Source: Candidatus Cloacimonadota bacterium (GTDB lineage Bacteria > Cloacimonadota > Cloacimonadia > Cloacimonadales > TCS61). Taken from it: 42,279 bases of DNA. Of the stretch, positions 18,096 through 26,781 are shown one piece after another; position 1 is the first letter of the stretch; every line of letters starts with the position of its first letter. Under the pieces are notes generated by a model. The model ran no database searches, had not been told where the DNA came from, and saw only the letters and a list, made by a program, of their open reading frames with translations. Both the position numbers and the translations under genes were made by a program. The stretch spans positions 1-42,279 of the forward strand of contig JAGGWK010000078.1 in the NCBI GenBank assembly GCA_021157525.1. The letters run 5' to 3'.

Positions 18096-19043
18096 ATGTA
18101 TTCTAAGTTAAAAATATTTACCGGAAACGCCAACAAAGAGTTGGCTTCGGAAGTCGCAAAATTTGCCGGCATCCCAATAGGGGATGCTGATGTGTTTAAG
18201 TTCTCGAACGATAACAGCTTTGTGAAGATCAACGAGAATGTGCGCGGCGCAGATACCTTCATCATTCAGCCCACCTGCTATCCAGTGAATGATAGCCTGA
18301 TGGAACTTTTGATAATGATTGATGCGCTCAAACGTGCCTCGGCCCAGCGCATAAATTGTGTAATCCCGTACTTTGGCTATGCCCGATCTGATAAAAAAGA
18401 TCAGCCAGGTGTGCCGATAACGGCGAAGCTGGTGGCAGACCTGCTCACAACAGCAGGCGCCCATCGGATAGTGGCGATGGACTTACATGCGGATCAGATT
18501 CAGGGATTTTTCAACATTCCGGTAGATCATTTGGATGCAATTCCTACCTTTGCCCGATACTTTAAATCCACCTTCGATCTTTCGGATGTGGTGGTGGTAT
18601 CACCAGACACTGGCGGAACGGCACGGGCGCGGAAATTTGCAAAACGCCTCAATTGCTCGCTGGCAATAGGGGATAAACGCAGAACCGGCAACGATGGGAA
18701 TGCAGAAATTCTGAACATCATCGGTGATGTGGAGGGAAAAACAGCTATCCTGTTTGATGACATCATTGATACTGGAGGGAGCTTGACCAAGATGGCGGAG
18801 CTCCTGTCCAAAAAAGGGGTGAAAAAAGTATATGCAGCCTGTGCCCACGGCATCCTTGCCGGCAAAGCAGTAGAACGCATAGAAAATTCACCAATAGAAA
18901 AACTCTTTATAACCAATTCGATTCCATTGAGCGCGGAAAAAGCTTCTTGCGAAAAGATCGAGCAGCTTTCCATTGCAGAGATGCTGGCTCTTTCCATCAA
19001 GAAAATCCACATCGAAGAGTCGTTGAGTGTTTTATTTAGATAA
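18096..19043 (+). CDS. prs: Ribose-phosphate pyrophosphokinase
   Basis: Makes phosphoribosyl pyrophosphate from ribose 5-phosphate and ATP for nucleotide, His, Trp and NAD synthesis. The 315 residues fit the class I enzyme. Visible motifs are YFGYARSDKKDQPGVPITAKLVA, the metal-site segment MDLHADQIQGFF, VVVVSPDTGGTARA, and the PRPP loop AILFDDIIDTGGS. Only a weak GGGTGA precedes the ATG at some distance. The following prs-rplY-pth order is widely conserved in bacteria. Confidence 0.97.
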   Translation: MYSKLKIFTGNANKELASEVAKFAGIPIGDADVFKFSNDNSFVKINENVRGADTFIIQPTCYPVNDSLMELLIMIDALKRASAQRINCVIPYFGYARSDKKDQPGVPITAKLVADLLTTAGAHRIVAMDLHADQIQGFFNIPVDHLDAIPTFARYFKSTFDLSDVVVVSPDTGGTARARKFAKRLNCSLAIGDKRRTGNDGNAEILNIIGDVEGKTAILFDDIIDTGGSLTKMAELLSKKGVKKVYAACAHGILAGKAVERIENSPIEKLFITNSIPLSAEKASCEKIEQLSIAEMLALSIKKIHIEESLSVLFR

Positions 19044-19073
19044 TCCACATGAGTGGTATACAACGGAGGAGAA

Positions 19074-19688
19074 ATGAACTTAAAAATCAAAGCTGAACCA
19101 CGTACAACTGAAAGAAAATCAGATGTGAAGAACGTGCGTAACAGTGGATTAATCCCCGGAATCATCTACGGTGCCGGTAAAGAAGGTATCATGATCTCCC
19201 TTCCCGAGATTGCGTTTTTGAAATTAGTCAAAAAATCAATCGGCGAGGTTGCAATATTTGATATTGAACTGGAAGGAAAGAACTACAAGACCTTCTTGAA
19301 AGACCAACAGATTCACCCAGTTACAAGAAAATTCAGACATCTGGATTTTATTGAGCTGCATGCGGGGAAACCCATAACTATCGATATTCCATTGCATTAT
19401 GTAGGAAAAGCTGAAGGCATCAAGGCCGGTGGTTTGATGGAAATCCTGCATCATACCCTGGAGCTTACCTGTCTGCCAAAGGACATCCCTGACGAAATCG
19501 AAATCGATGTGACCAACCTCCAGTTGGGGCAAGCGATTCATTTCGGGGATATCCAACTTGCTGATGGACTTCAAACCAGTATGAGCAGTGCTACCACACT
19601 GGTTGCTGTTCGTGTTCCACGGGGATCCGATGAGGAAGAAGTGGCTGAAGAAGACGAAGAAGTTGTAGTAGAAGAACCGGCAGAATAA
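19074..19688 (+). CDS. rplY: 50S ribosomal protein bL25 (CTC/TL5 type)
   Basis: Binds 5S rRNA in the large subunit. The 204 residues comprise an N-terminal L25 domain (AEPRTTERKSDVKNVRNSG, then IPGIIYG) and the C-terminal TL5 beta-domain (LEITCLPK-like segment LELTCLPKDIPDEIEIDVT). The protein ends in an acidic tail of Glu and Asp. The ATG at 19074 directly follows GGAGGAG; an upstream in-frame GTG at 19053 lacks such a site. It lies between prs and pth, as is usual. Confidence 0.96.
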   Translation: MNLKIKAEPRTTERKSDVKNVRNSGLIPGIIYGAGKEGIMISLPEIAFLKLVKKSIGEVAIFDIELEGKNYKTFLKDQQIHPVTRKFRHLDFIELHAGKPITIDIPLHYVGKAEGIKAGGLMEILHHTLELTCLPKDIPDEIEIDVTNLQLGQAIHFGDIQLADGLQTSMSSATTLVAVRVPRGSDEEEVAEEDEEVVVEEPAE

Positions 19689-19708
19689 GAGAAAAAAACG
19701 ATAGAGTG

Positions 19709-20287
19709 ATGAGATTAATTGTTGGCTTGGGCAACCCGGGAAGTAAGTACGAACGAAACCGGCACAATGTGGGTTTTCATGTACTGGATGCCTTTGCTGC
19801 TCAGCAGAATGTGCAATTCAGGAAGCACAAGCTCTATGAGGTGGCCCAGTGTGGTGATGTGCTCTTGATGAAGCCGACAACCTACATGAATCTCAGTGGA
19901 AATGCGGTGACATCTGTGAAAACCAGCTACGCGATAGAAGAGCTGCTGGTGGTTGTGGATGACATTAACCTGCCTCTGGGAGAAATCCGCCTGCGTCATC
20001 GCGGTGGATACGGTGGTCATAATGGCCTCAAATCCGTGGGAAATTCACTGGGCTCTGGTGAATTCAAGCGGTTGCGAATTGGGATAGATGTACCGACATC
20101 GTCTGAACTTCGTAATTTTGTTCTTTCTAATTTTTCTGCAGAAGAGTGCGGTATATTGAGCCATACTTATGCATTCACTACAGAATTACTCACTGTCTAT
20201 GTGGAACAGGATTTCACCGGGATGTTGAGTGAGTTCAGCAAAAGGAAGCAGTCCTATTCTGAACAGATAACCGTTCAGGATCTATGA
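19709..20287 (+). CDS. pth: Peptidyl-tRNA hydrolase
   Basis: Releases peptides from peptidyl-tRNA that has dropped off the ribosome. 192 residues from the ATG at 19709; the GTG just before it would only add one residue. Motifs: VGLGNPGSKYERNRHNVGF, with the catalytic His in RHN; LMKPTTYMNLSG; and the VVDDINLPLGEIRLR then GGHNGLKS blocks. The end of the gene precedes rpsF by 39 bases. Confidence 0.97.
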   Translation: MRLIVGLGNPGSKYERNRHNVGFHVLDAFAAQQNVQFRKHKLYEVAQCGDVLLMKPTTYMNLSGNAVTSVKTSYAIEELLVVVDDINLPLGEIRLRHRGGYGGHNGLKSVGNSLGSGEFKRLRIGIDVPTSSELRNFVLSNFSAEECGILSHTYAFTTELLTVYVEQDFTGMLSEFSKRKQSYSEQITVQDL

Positions 20288-20326
20288 AAAGAAAACTCTT
20301 TTCAGCAAAGACCAAAGGAGGAAACC

Positions 20327-20614
20327 ATGATTCGTAAATACGAAAGCATGATTGTTATTGCATCTACACTGGGTGAAGATGCAGCGAAGAAAGAAAATGA
20401 GAAAGTTCTCACTTTCGTGAAAGAAAACGGTGGTGAAGTAATCAGCACCGATGAATGGGGCAAACGCAAGCTTGCCTATCAGATAAAAAGAAATACCGAA
20501 GGATACTACTTCATCAATAACTTCAATCTGGATGCCGATGCTATTCTGGAGCTTGAACGTATCTATCGGCTCAGTGAGAGTATCATTCGGTCAAATGTCC
20601 TGGTGAAAAGCTAG
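20327..20614 (+). CDS. rpsF: 30S ribosomal protein bS6
   Basis: 95 residues with the family pattern: RKYESMIVIAS at the N-terminus, ending in strand IIRSNVLVKS, with the conserved WGKRKLAYQIKRNTEGYYFI core. A strong GGAGG site lies five bases before the ATG. First gene of the rpsF-ssb-rpsR cluster that is found in most bacteria. bS6 binds 16S rRNA together with bS18, encoded two genes downstream. Confidence 0.97.
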   Translation: MIRKYESMIVIASTLGEDAAKKENEKVLTFVKENGGEVISTDEWGKRKLAYQIKRNTEGYYFINNFNLDADAILELERIYRLSESIIRSNVLVKS

Positions 20615-20628
20615 TTAAGGAGGAGTGT

Positions 20629-21078
20629 ATGACTCAGCAACTTCGATTTCCCCGTATCAATGTAGTGATCATCAGCGGCCGCCTTACTCGCGACGTTGAA
20701 TTACGTTATCTTCCCAATGGCACACCGGTAGCAAAACTACCGATTGCCTTCGACCGCAGCTATCAAAAAGACGGACAATGGATGAAGGAATCGAGCTATA
20801 CCGATATAACCGTATGGGGCAAACGAGCCGAGCAATGCGGCGAAGAGCTGCACAAAGGCAGCCCTGTATTAATCGAAGGTTACCTGAGAACCCGCACCTA
20901 TACCGACAGCAATAACCAAAACCGGAAAATCACCGAAATTGTTTCAAACAAGGTCAGTTTTCTTGAACGCGCAGCGCAACCTGCTGCTCCTGCCAGCCAA
21001 CCGGATGATCACCATGATTCATATCAGTCCACATCCAAGCCGGCGGGACAGATCAGCGATGATGACGTTCCCTTTTAA
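20629..21078 (+). CDS. ssb: Single-stranded DNA-binding protein
   Basis: 149 residues: an OB fold (INVVIISGRLTRDVELRYLPNGTPVAKLPIAF, split over residues 9-41, to the VSFLE strand), a Gln/Ser/Pro-rich linker, and the acidic C-terminal tip SDDDVPF that recruits replication and repair partners. AGGAGG is five bases before the ATG. It coats single-stranded DNA during replication, repair and recombination. Its place between rpsF and rpsR is the usual one. Confidence 0.97.
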   Translation: MTQQLRFPRINVVIISGRLTRDVELRYLPNGTPVAKLPIAFDRSYQKDGQWMKESSYTDITVWGKRAEQCGEELHKGSPVLIEGYLRTRTYTDSNNQNRKITEIVSNKVSFLERAAQPAAPASQPDDHHDSYQSTSKPAGQISDDDVPF

Positions 21079-21097
21079 ATAATAGGAGATAGATAGA

Positions 21098-21448
21098 ATG
21101 GAAGAAAAAAAAGTAACCCCGGAAATACAAAAAAAGGAAGTAACGAGAGAGTACAAACCTCGGGACAGACAGACAAAACCAGGACAGCGTTCTGATGGAA
21201 ATCGCCGTTTTCGTCCCCGTCGCGGTGGCTCTTTCTTCCGCAAAAAAGTATGCTTCTTCTGCAAAAATAAAGAAGTTGCTATCGATTACAAAGATGTAAA
21301 TCTTATGAAACGATTTGTTGCAGAAAGTGGAAAGATTTCTCCTCGTCGTTTTACCGGAACCTGCGCCAAACATCAGCGCAAACTGTCGGTGGAAATCAAG
21401 AAAGCACGCCAGATGGCGCTTATCCCCTTTACGGATAAACACAAGTAG
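21098..21448 (+). CDS. rpsR: 30S ribosomal protein bS18 with basic N-terminal extension
   Basis: 116 residues versus about 75-85 in most bacteria. The bS18 core begins near residue 48: [21 protein letters not shown], then [28 protein letters not shown]. The CxxC pair and later Cys and His suggest the zinc-binding form. The extra N-terminus (residues 1-45) is rich in Lys, Arg and Pro. GGAG precedes the ATG. bS18 pairs with bS6 on the 30S platform. Confidence 0.96.
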   Translation: MEEKKVTPEIQKKEVTREYKPRDRQTKPGQRSDGNRRFRPRRGGSFFRKKVCFFCKNKEVAIDYKDVNLMKRFVAESGKISPRRFTGTCAKHQRKLSVEIKKARQMALIPFTDKHK

Positions 21449-21450
21449 CC

Positions 21451-22317
21451 TTGGTTATTATAGCGGTTTTGGCAGCTATCTTAACTGCCTTTTTCCCCTT
21501 TGTGGGAGTGATCTTTACAAGCTCATTAGGTGCCAAACATCTTAATGAAGATGGCTGGAAATCCTTCGCCGGTATCATGCTGGCCGGATGCATCCTGCTC
21601 TTTGCCTTTCAGGTGATTACAGCCGAGATGCTGCTCAGCGCTCTGTTTTCTATGACCGGATTGCTGCTCTTTTTGCAGCTCTGCCGCAAAGGATTCAAAG
21701 CCGAAATAGCTCTCAGCCTTGTAGCACTGTTAGAAGCAGCTTATGCCCTGGTGCGTACGTTGCTGTTTAAGAGCGCATTTCAACAATCCATCCTGGATGC
21801 AGAAACCAGTGCCCAGGATATGCTGTTGTCGCTGATGCCCCAACAAGCCATCACTCCTCAGATGAACGAACAGATCGCCACGATGACGAATCTGATGATG
21901 GATCTCTTTACTGCCACATGGATGATTCAGACAATGATCGCCATCTATCTGGCTGCATTAATTCTGCGGAAAAAAGGATTGATCTCCTGGGACCACGCCC
22001 GCACGCGCTTTCCCTTCGAAACGACCTATGTCGTTATCGCCGGAATGGTTGGTGCACTGGTTCCTGCCCTGCGCATCTACGGAATTAATCTCCTTGTAAT
22101 GATGGGAAGTCTCTTCCTTATCCAGGGTATCGCAGTTATCGATTTTGTAGCTGGAGCAGTACTGAGGCGGATGCGATGGCTTACCACCGTCCTGATATTT
22201 ATCGGTTTGTTAAATGGCTTTTTTCTGTTTGTCGCAGCAATAGGCTTGTTTGATGTATGGTTCAATTTTAGAAAAATCACAGATAGGGAGGAATCTCATG
22301 AAAATTATTCTGACTAA
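21451..22317 (+). CDS. DUF2232 (YybS-like) multi-pass membrane protein
   Basis: 288 residues, mostly hydrophobic, with about seven or eight predicted membrane helices (for example VIIAVLAAILTAFFPFVGVI at the start, and repeats of Leu/Ile/Ala segments through the end). The start is a TTG at 21451, two bases after the rpsR stop, with no visible Shine-Dalgarno, so translation is probably coupled. A YybS/DUF2232 gene at this position between rpsR and rplI is also known from Firmicutes, which supports the family call; the function is not established. It overlaps rplI by 20 bases. Confidence 0.8.
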   Translation: MVIIAVLAAILTAFFPFVGVIFTSSLGAKHLNEDGWKSFAGIMLAGCILLFAFQVITAEMLLSALFSMTGLLLFLQLCRKGFKAEIALSLVALLEAAYALVRTLLFKSAFQQSILDAETSAQDMLLSLMPQQAITPQMNEQIATMTNLMMDLFTATWMIQTMIAIYLAALILRKKGLISWDHARTRFPFETTYVVIAGMVGALVPALRIYGINLLVMMGSLFLIQGIAVIDFVAGAVLRRMRWLTTVLIFIGLLNGFFLFVAAIGLFDVWFNFRKITDREESHENYSD

Positions 22318-22741
22318 AGATATAGAAAAACTTGGTGCTGCAGGCAGCGTTGTGAATGTAAAAGACGGGTATGCACGGAACTACCTGGTGCCCAAAGATT
22401 ATGCCATCCTGGCAACAAAGCACAACCTTACCAAGGTTGAAGCAATTATGAAAGTGGCAGAAGTTGAGCGCCTTGAGCGGGATAACCAACTGAAAGCCTT
22501 TGCAGCCAAAATCGATGGCACTGAGCTCTCATTCATCCGTAAGGTTGATGAAAATGAACATCTCTTTGGCTCTGTCTCCGATGCCGATATCGTGACAGCC
22601 TTAGCCGAAAAAGATATTGACGTTCATAAATCGACAATAAAGATCGACAAGCCCTTGAAAGAGCTTGGTGAATTTGATGTGGAAGTAGTTCTTGGACATC
22701 AAATTACAGCATCTTTGAAAGTGAAGATAGACAAGGAGTAA
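22298..22741 (+). CDS. rplI: 50S ribosomal protein bL9
   Basis: 147 residues. The N-terminal rRNA-binding domain reads MKIILTKDIEKLGAAGSVVNVKDGYARNYLVP, spread over residues 1-32. It is followed by a connecting helix and a C-terminal domain with FGSVSDADIVTAL and IKIDKPLKELGEFDVEV. The ATG at 22298 has GGGAGG a few bases upstream, lying inside the end of the DUF2232 gene. The length is as usual for the family. Confidence 0.97.
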   Translation: MKIILTKDIEKLGAAGSVVNVKDGYARNYLVPKDYAILATKHNLTKVEAIMKVAEVERLERDNQLKAFAAKIDGTELSFIRKVDENEHLFGSVSDADIVTALAEKDIDVHKSTIKIDKPLKELGEFDVEVVLGHQITASLKVKIDKE

Positions 22742-22756
22742 TGCACGGAGGTTGCA

Positions 22757-23332
22757 GTGAAAAAAAAAATTAAAGCGGTAGTGAATGTAATTAGTTGGCT
22801 GGTTGTATGGTTTGCCTTTGGATCATTAGGTTTTGCAAGCGAAAATCCAAGATTCGGCGTTCCATTCTTCCTGATCGTGTTCTTAGCAGCTTTCATCGGA
22901 TGCTACCTTTACCTGCGTTTTCACCAACGCCGGGAAGAGCCAAATAGAAAATTGATCGCCATGATGTATCGAGCTTTTGGCGTAGTGCTTTGCCTTATGG
23001 TGTTTATCGTGCCATTGCGCATGTTGCCCACCATCATCGGCGAGTCCATCGTACTGTCCTTCTTTAACGGCCTTCTCATCGTCGTGGGATTGGCTGTGTT
23101 GCTGGCTATTGCGATTTTGGCTATAAACATTATTAACAACGCAAAAGGGAAAAATTTCCTGCCTACTCTGCTGGGATACATTATCCTTATTGCTGTTTCT
23201 TCTGTTCCCGCATTGGTGGTTTCCAAGTATAGCGGCACCTATGATGCGCTGGGCCGTACATACTGGATGACCCTTACCATTGCCATCTTGGCTTGGTGGG
23301 GCTTATCGCTGGTAGGTACCAAAGAAGCATAG
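22757..23332 (+). CDS. Hypothetical six-helix membrane protein
   Basis: Not recognised. 191 residues from a GTG start with CGGAGG five bases upstream, so translation is well supported. About six hydrophobic helices are visible (roughly 7-28, 34-52, 71-91, 98-124, 134-155, 168-186), with a basic loop RFHQRREEPNRK after the second. In Firmicutes the gene after rplI is often dnaB or gdpP; here this small protein takes that place, 15 bases after rplI and abutting the DciA-like gene. No motif suggests a function. Confidence 0.75.
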   Translation: MKKKIKAVVNVISWLVVWFAFGSLGFASENPRFGVPFFLIVFLAAFIGCYLYLRFHQRREEPNRKLIAMMYRAFGVVLCLMVFIVPLRMLPTIIGESIVLSFFNGLLIVVGLAVLLAIAILAINIINNAKGKNFLPTLLGYIILIAVSSVPALVVSKYSGTYDALGRTYWMTLTIAILAWWGLSLVGTKEA

Positions 23333-23623
23333 ATGAAAATATCCAGAGCCGGCAATGCAATCCAGGCATTGATCTATCGCATTGCCGGTGCTGAGCATAA
23401 AGAGCTGGTGACAATTGCCTGGAGCTGGAACCGCATCGTGGGCCACCTTTTGGCTGACCGCACAGAGATACAAAAGCTGGAAAATGGTGTGCTCTTCATC
23501 AGCGTAACAAATAACGTCTGGATGCAGGAGCTCATCTTGCAAAAGTATCGTATTGTGGGGGCGATCAAAAGGCATCTGGGAATTTCCATCAAAGATATCG
23601 TGTTTTACATTCGAACCGGATAG
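23333..23623 (+). CDS. DUF721/DciA-family protein
   Basis: 96 residues with the DUF721 pattern: an N-terminal helix, then WSWNRIVGHLLADRT, ENGVLFISVTNNVWMQEL, and a C-terminal LGISIKDIVFYIR. DciA proteins help load the replicative helicase in bacteria lacking DnaC/DnaI-type loaders. Whether this short form does so is inference. The ATG follows the preceding stop codon directly, implying coupling with the membrane protein gene. rpe follows after eight bases. Confidence 0.8.
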   Translation: MKISRAGNAIQALIYRIAGAEHKELVTIAWSWNRIVGHLLADRTEIQKLENGVLFISVTNNVWMQELILQKYRIVGAIKRHLGISIKDIVFYIRTG

Positions 23624-23631
23624 GGCAGATC

Positions 23632-24282
23632 ATGAGAAAAATACTGATTGCACCCTCGCTTCTTTCTGCAGATTTTATGCATCTGGAGCGGGAGATACAG
23701 AACATAGAGGCAGCTGACGCAGACATCTTGCACCTGGATGTGATGGACGGGCATTTTGTGCCGAACCTTACCTTTGGGATGCCGATTATACGCCAGATAC
23801 GCGCCCTTACCAAGCTTCCCCTGGATGTGCACCTCATGGTGCAAAATCCGGGAGATTATTATCAGCCTCTGGCTCAATGCGGCGTGGAGTATGTTTCCTT
23901 CCATCAAGAAGCAGTTACCCATATTCATCGGCATATCTATGTGCTACGGGATGCAGGAATTCAGGCTGGGATTGCTCTCAATCCGGCAACGCCGATCAGC
24001 ACCATCCAGCCTGTTTTGCCCGATCTGGATTTTGTGCTGTTTATGAGCGTGAACCCCGGTTTTGGCGGCCAGAAATTTCTCCCTCTGGTGTATGATAAAA
24101 TCACTCAGGCACGACTTCTGACATCCAATATAAATCCTACACTGAAGATCGAGATCGATGGAGGGGTAACCGATGCCAATGCAGAGGCTCTGATCGATGC
24201 TGGCGCCGATATGTTGGTGGCCGGTTCCCATATCTTTGGCAATCCCGATTATACCCGGGCAATCGCATCATTACGACAATAA
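23632..24282 (+). CDS. rpe: Ribulose-phosphate 3-epimerase
   Basis: Interconverts ribulose 5-phosphate and xylulose 5-phosphate in the pentose phosphate pathway. 216 residues, a TIM barrel with APSLLSADF, HLDVMDGHFVPNLTFG (metal and catalytic Asp), LDVHLMVQNP, FMSVNPGFGGQKF and IDGGV then AGADMLVAGS. Length and blocks are typical. It lies nine bases before ffh. Confidence 0.97.
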   Translation: MRKILIAPSLLSADFMHLEREIQNIEAADADILHLDVMDGHFVPNLTFGMPIIRQIRALTKLPLDVHLMVQNPGDYYQPLAQCGVEYVSFHQEAVTHIHRHIYVLRDAGIQAGIALNPATPISTIQPVLPDLDFVLFMSVNPGFGGQKFLPLVYDKITQARLLTSNINPTLKIEIDGGVTDANAEALIDAGADMLVAGSHIFGNPDYTRAIASLRQ

Positions 24283-24291
24283 AGAGGAAGC

Positions 24292-25614
24292 ATGTTTGAT
24301 AGTCTCTCCGAACGCTTTGATACAATTTTTCGTAAACTGAAAGGCCGCGGAAAACTCACAGAAGATAACATAAAAGAGTCCATGCGGGAAGTGCGCAGAG
24401 CGTTACTGGAAGCTGATGTTAACTTTAAGATAGTGAAGAATTTCATCAACGAGGTTTCTGCCAAAGCAGTGGGAACCGAAGTGATGAAGAGCCTTACTCC
24501 CGGGCATCAGGTGGTGAAAATTGTTCACGAACAACTCATCCATCTTATGGGAGATACCAATTTTTCCATTCGTCTGCATGATAACCGGATGACCAAAATC
24601 CTGCTGGTTGGTTTGCAGGGATCAGGAAAAACAACCACTTGCTCAAAACTGGCAAATAAGCTGCGGAAGAAAGGGATAAATCCCATGCTGGTTGCCTGCG
24701 ACGTCTATCGTCCGGCAGCAATTCACCAGCTGGAGGTGCTGGGTAAACAGCTCTCGATTCCGGTATTTAGCGATCCGAAATCGAAGAACGTGGTGAAAAT
24801 TGCCAAGAAGGCGATGAAGCGGGCTGAAGTTGATAATGTGAATCTGATGATCTTTGATACTGCTGGCCGTCTGCATATCGACAGCCTTTTGATGAAAGAA
24901 CTTCGGGATCTTAAAAAAGCTGTGGAACCCGATTATATCTTCTTTGTAGCCGATGCCATGACCGGGCAGGATGCGGTGAATGTCGCCAGGGAATTTCATG
25001 ATCAGCTGGCGTTTTCCGGGGTGATCCTTACAAAGATGGATAGTGATGCCCGCGGCGGTGCTGCTCTTTCAATCAAAGCGGTAACCGGCAAACCTCTCTG
25101 TTTTGTGGGTACCGGAGAAAAAGTCTCTGACTTTGAAGAGTTTCATCCCGACCGGATGGCAAACCGCATCCTGGGGATGGGAGACGTTCTGAGCTTGATT
25201 GAAAAAGCCGAAGCTTCTATGGACATGGAAGAAGCCGAAGCCATGGCAAAACGGATGCAGAAAAATCAGTTTACCTTCGATGATTTTTTGAAGCAATTAC
25301 AGCAAATTCGTAACATGGGGCCGTTGGATCAGTTGATGGGAATGATCCCGGGAATGAACAACAAAGCCATGAAAGGAATGCAGGTGGATGACGGTCAATT
25401 ACAACGGGTTGAGGCAATTATATTTTCTATGACACCTCGGGAACGAGATAAGCCATTATTGATAAATGGTAGTCGGCGCAAGCGCATAGCGGCAGGGAGT
25501 GGAACCTCGGTGCAGGAGGTAAACCGCCTGCTGAAACAGTTTGAGCAGATGAAAAAAATGATGAAGAAATTCAGCAATCCTAAGTTTATGAAAGGAAATA
25601 TGTTACCTTTCTAA
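24292..25614 (+). CDS. ffh: Signal recognition particle protein Ffh
   Basis: GTPase that binds signal sequences and 4.5S RNA and targets membrane proteins to FtsY and SecYEG. 440 residues: an N domain (LSERFDTIFRKLKGRGKLTE), a G domain with P-loop GLQGSGKTTTCSKLA, DTAGRLHID and TKMDSDARGGAALS, and a Met-rich M domain (LMGMIPGMNNKAMKGM and RKRIAAGSGTSVQEVNRLLKQF). GAGG precedes the ATG. As in many bacteria, rpsP follows. Confidence 0.98.
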   Translation: MFDSLSERFDTIFRKLKGRGKLTEDNIKESMREVRRALLEADVNFKIVKNFINEVSAKAVGTEVMKSLTPGHQVVKIVHEQLIHLMGDTNFSIRLHDNRMTKILLVGLQGSGKTTTCSKLANKLRKKGINPMLVACDVYRPAAIHQLEVLGKQLSIPVFSDPKSKNVVKIAKKAMKRAEVDNVNLMIFDTAGRLHIDSLLMKELRDLKKAVEPDYIFFVADAMTGQDAVNVAREFHDQLAFSGVILTKMDSDARGGAALSIKAVTGKPLCFVGTGEKVSDFEEFHPDRMANRILGMGDVLSLIEKAEASMDMEEAEAMAKRMQKNQFTFDDFLKQLQQIRNMGPLDQLMGMIPGMNNKAMKGMQVDDGQLQRVEAIIFSMTPRERDKPLLINGSRRKRIAAGSGTSVQEVNRLLKQFEQMKKMMKKFSNPKFMKGNMLPF

Positions 25615-25696
25615 AAATATGCTTGACGAGATAGGCATAGAAAAAATTAGTTCTTTTTGGATAAAAAATGTGTTTAATTTATAATAAGGAGTTGGA

Positions 25697-26023
25697 ATGG
25701 TAAAACTTAGGCTGACAAGAATGGGTGCAATTAATAAACCCTTTTACCGCATTGTCGCTGTGGATTCACGCGTCAAAAGAGATGGAAAATATATTGAGTC
25801 TGTTGGATATTATGATCCCAAAACTGACCCGCTGACCCTGAAAGTGGATATTGACAAATCGATCGAATGGCTAAAAAAAGGTGCTCAACCCACCGATACC
25901 GTTCGTTCATTATTGAAACGGGCTGGCGTACTTGAAAAATGGCATATGATTCGCACAGGAAAAGATGTTACCGAGACTGAACCTGTTGTGGAATCTGAGC
26001 AACCGGAGGAAATCTCCTCCTAA
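25697..26023 (+). CDS. rpsP: 30S ribosomal protein bS16
   Basis: 108 residues. The core [24 protein letters not shown] through [23 protein letters not shown] is typical. An extra acidic tail follows ([17 protein letters not shown]). AGGAG lies five bases before the ATG. It opens the rpsP-khpA-rimM-trmD-methyltransferase-rplS run. The 82-base gap before it, with TTGACG at 25623-25628, may contain a promoter. Confidence 0.97.
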   Translation: MVKLRLTRMGAINKPFYRIVAVDSRVKRDGKYIESVGYYDPKTDPLTLKVDIDKSIEWLKKGAQPTDTVRSLLKRAGVLEKWHMIRTGKDVTETEPVVESEQPEEISS

Positions 26024-26038
26024 TTGAAGGAGTCACGT

Positions 26039-26269
26039 ATGAAAGAACTTATTGAATTCATCGTAAAGGCACTGGTCGACGATCCGGGCGCTATTGATAT
26101 CAAAGAAATCAGTGGCGATAAAATTACCATATACGAGCTACGGGCCGATAAAGGCGACATCGGTAAAGTCATCGGTAAACGCGGTCGCACAGCCGGTGCT
26201 ATCCGCACAATCATCAACGCTGTTTCTGCCCGTAAAGGCAAAAGGGCGGTGCTCGAAATTATCGAGTAA
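26039..26269 (+). CDS. khpA: KH-domain RNA-binding protein KhpA (YlqC)
   Basis: 76 residues, a single KH domain with the RNA-binding loop GKVIGKRGRTAGAIR and the usual N-terminus MKELIEFIVKALVDDP. AGGAG is five bases or so before the ATG at 26039; an upstream TTG in frame covers this site and is rejected. The gene between rpsP and rimM is commonly KhpA, which with KhpB binds many RNAs. It overlaps rimM by one base (TAATG). Confidence 0.95.
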   Translation: MKELIEFIVKALVDDPGAIDIKEISGDKITIYELRADKGDIGKVIGKRGRTAGAIRTIINAVSARKGKRAVLEIIE

Positions 26270-26781
26270 TGCAACTATCTGATTTAGTTGCAATTGGGAC
26301 ACTGGGAAAGGCTCTGAATCGCGATGGATCTGTTGCATTTCGCGGTAACGCATCCTTTATCTCTGCATTCCTCAATGTCCCCAAAGTATTCCTGGTCTTT
26401 AAAAGCCATAACGTGCGGTATATGACGATTACCGGCATCAGGAATGATGCCGGATATGCAATTACCTTTGCCGAAAAAAACGATGTGTTGGAAGCAATAG
26501 AACAGGGTCCTGCGGAAGTGATGCTGGCTCGAGAAGATTTCGAGCGAGTACAAAAAGCCGAAGGTCTCTTCGATTTTGTTGGGATGCAAGTATCCTACCG
26601 GAATGCGATCATTGGCACCGTGGACGATGTGATGGAAACCAAAGCTCATGATATTCTGGTGGTCTGCAGAGATGATGATACCGAAGTTCTCATTCCCGTT
26701 GTGGAATATTACCTCGAAGCCATTGACCCAGACCAGATGATTATCTACGCAGTAAATCTGGAAGGATTGCTGGAGCTATGA
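26269..26781 (+). CDS. rimM: Ribosome maturation factor RimM
   Basis: 16S rRNA processing and 30S head assembly factor. 170 residues: an N-terminal beta-barrel (LVAIGTLGKALNRDGSVAF) and a PRC-barrel C-terminal domain (FVGMQVSYRNAIIGTVDDVME, then EVLIPVVEYYLEAIDP and VNLEGLLEL). The N-terminal region is more divergent than the C-terminal. Its ATG shares one base with the khpA stop, and its stop overlaps the trmD start by 4 bases. Confidence 0.93.
   Translation: MQLSDLVAIGTLGKALNRDGSVAFRGNASFISAFLNVPKVFLVFKSHNVRYMTITGIRNDAGYAITFAEKNDVLEAIEQGPAEVMLAREDFERVQKAEGLFDFVGMQVSYRNAIIGTVDDVMETKAHDILVVCRDDDTEVLIPVVEYYLEAIDPDQMIIYAVNLEGLLEL

Noticed and set aside
20286-20303. GAAAAG/CTTTTC inverted repeat between pth and rpsF
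   Set aside because: Only six A-T-rich pairs and no T-run, too weak to call a terminator.
25657-25685. TTGGAT, 17 bases, TATAAT: a near-ideal promoter before rpsP
   Set aside because: The transcript would start after the AGGAG ribosome-binding site and only a few bases before the ATG, so it would lose the site. It is probably chance in an A+T-rich gap.
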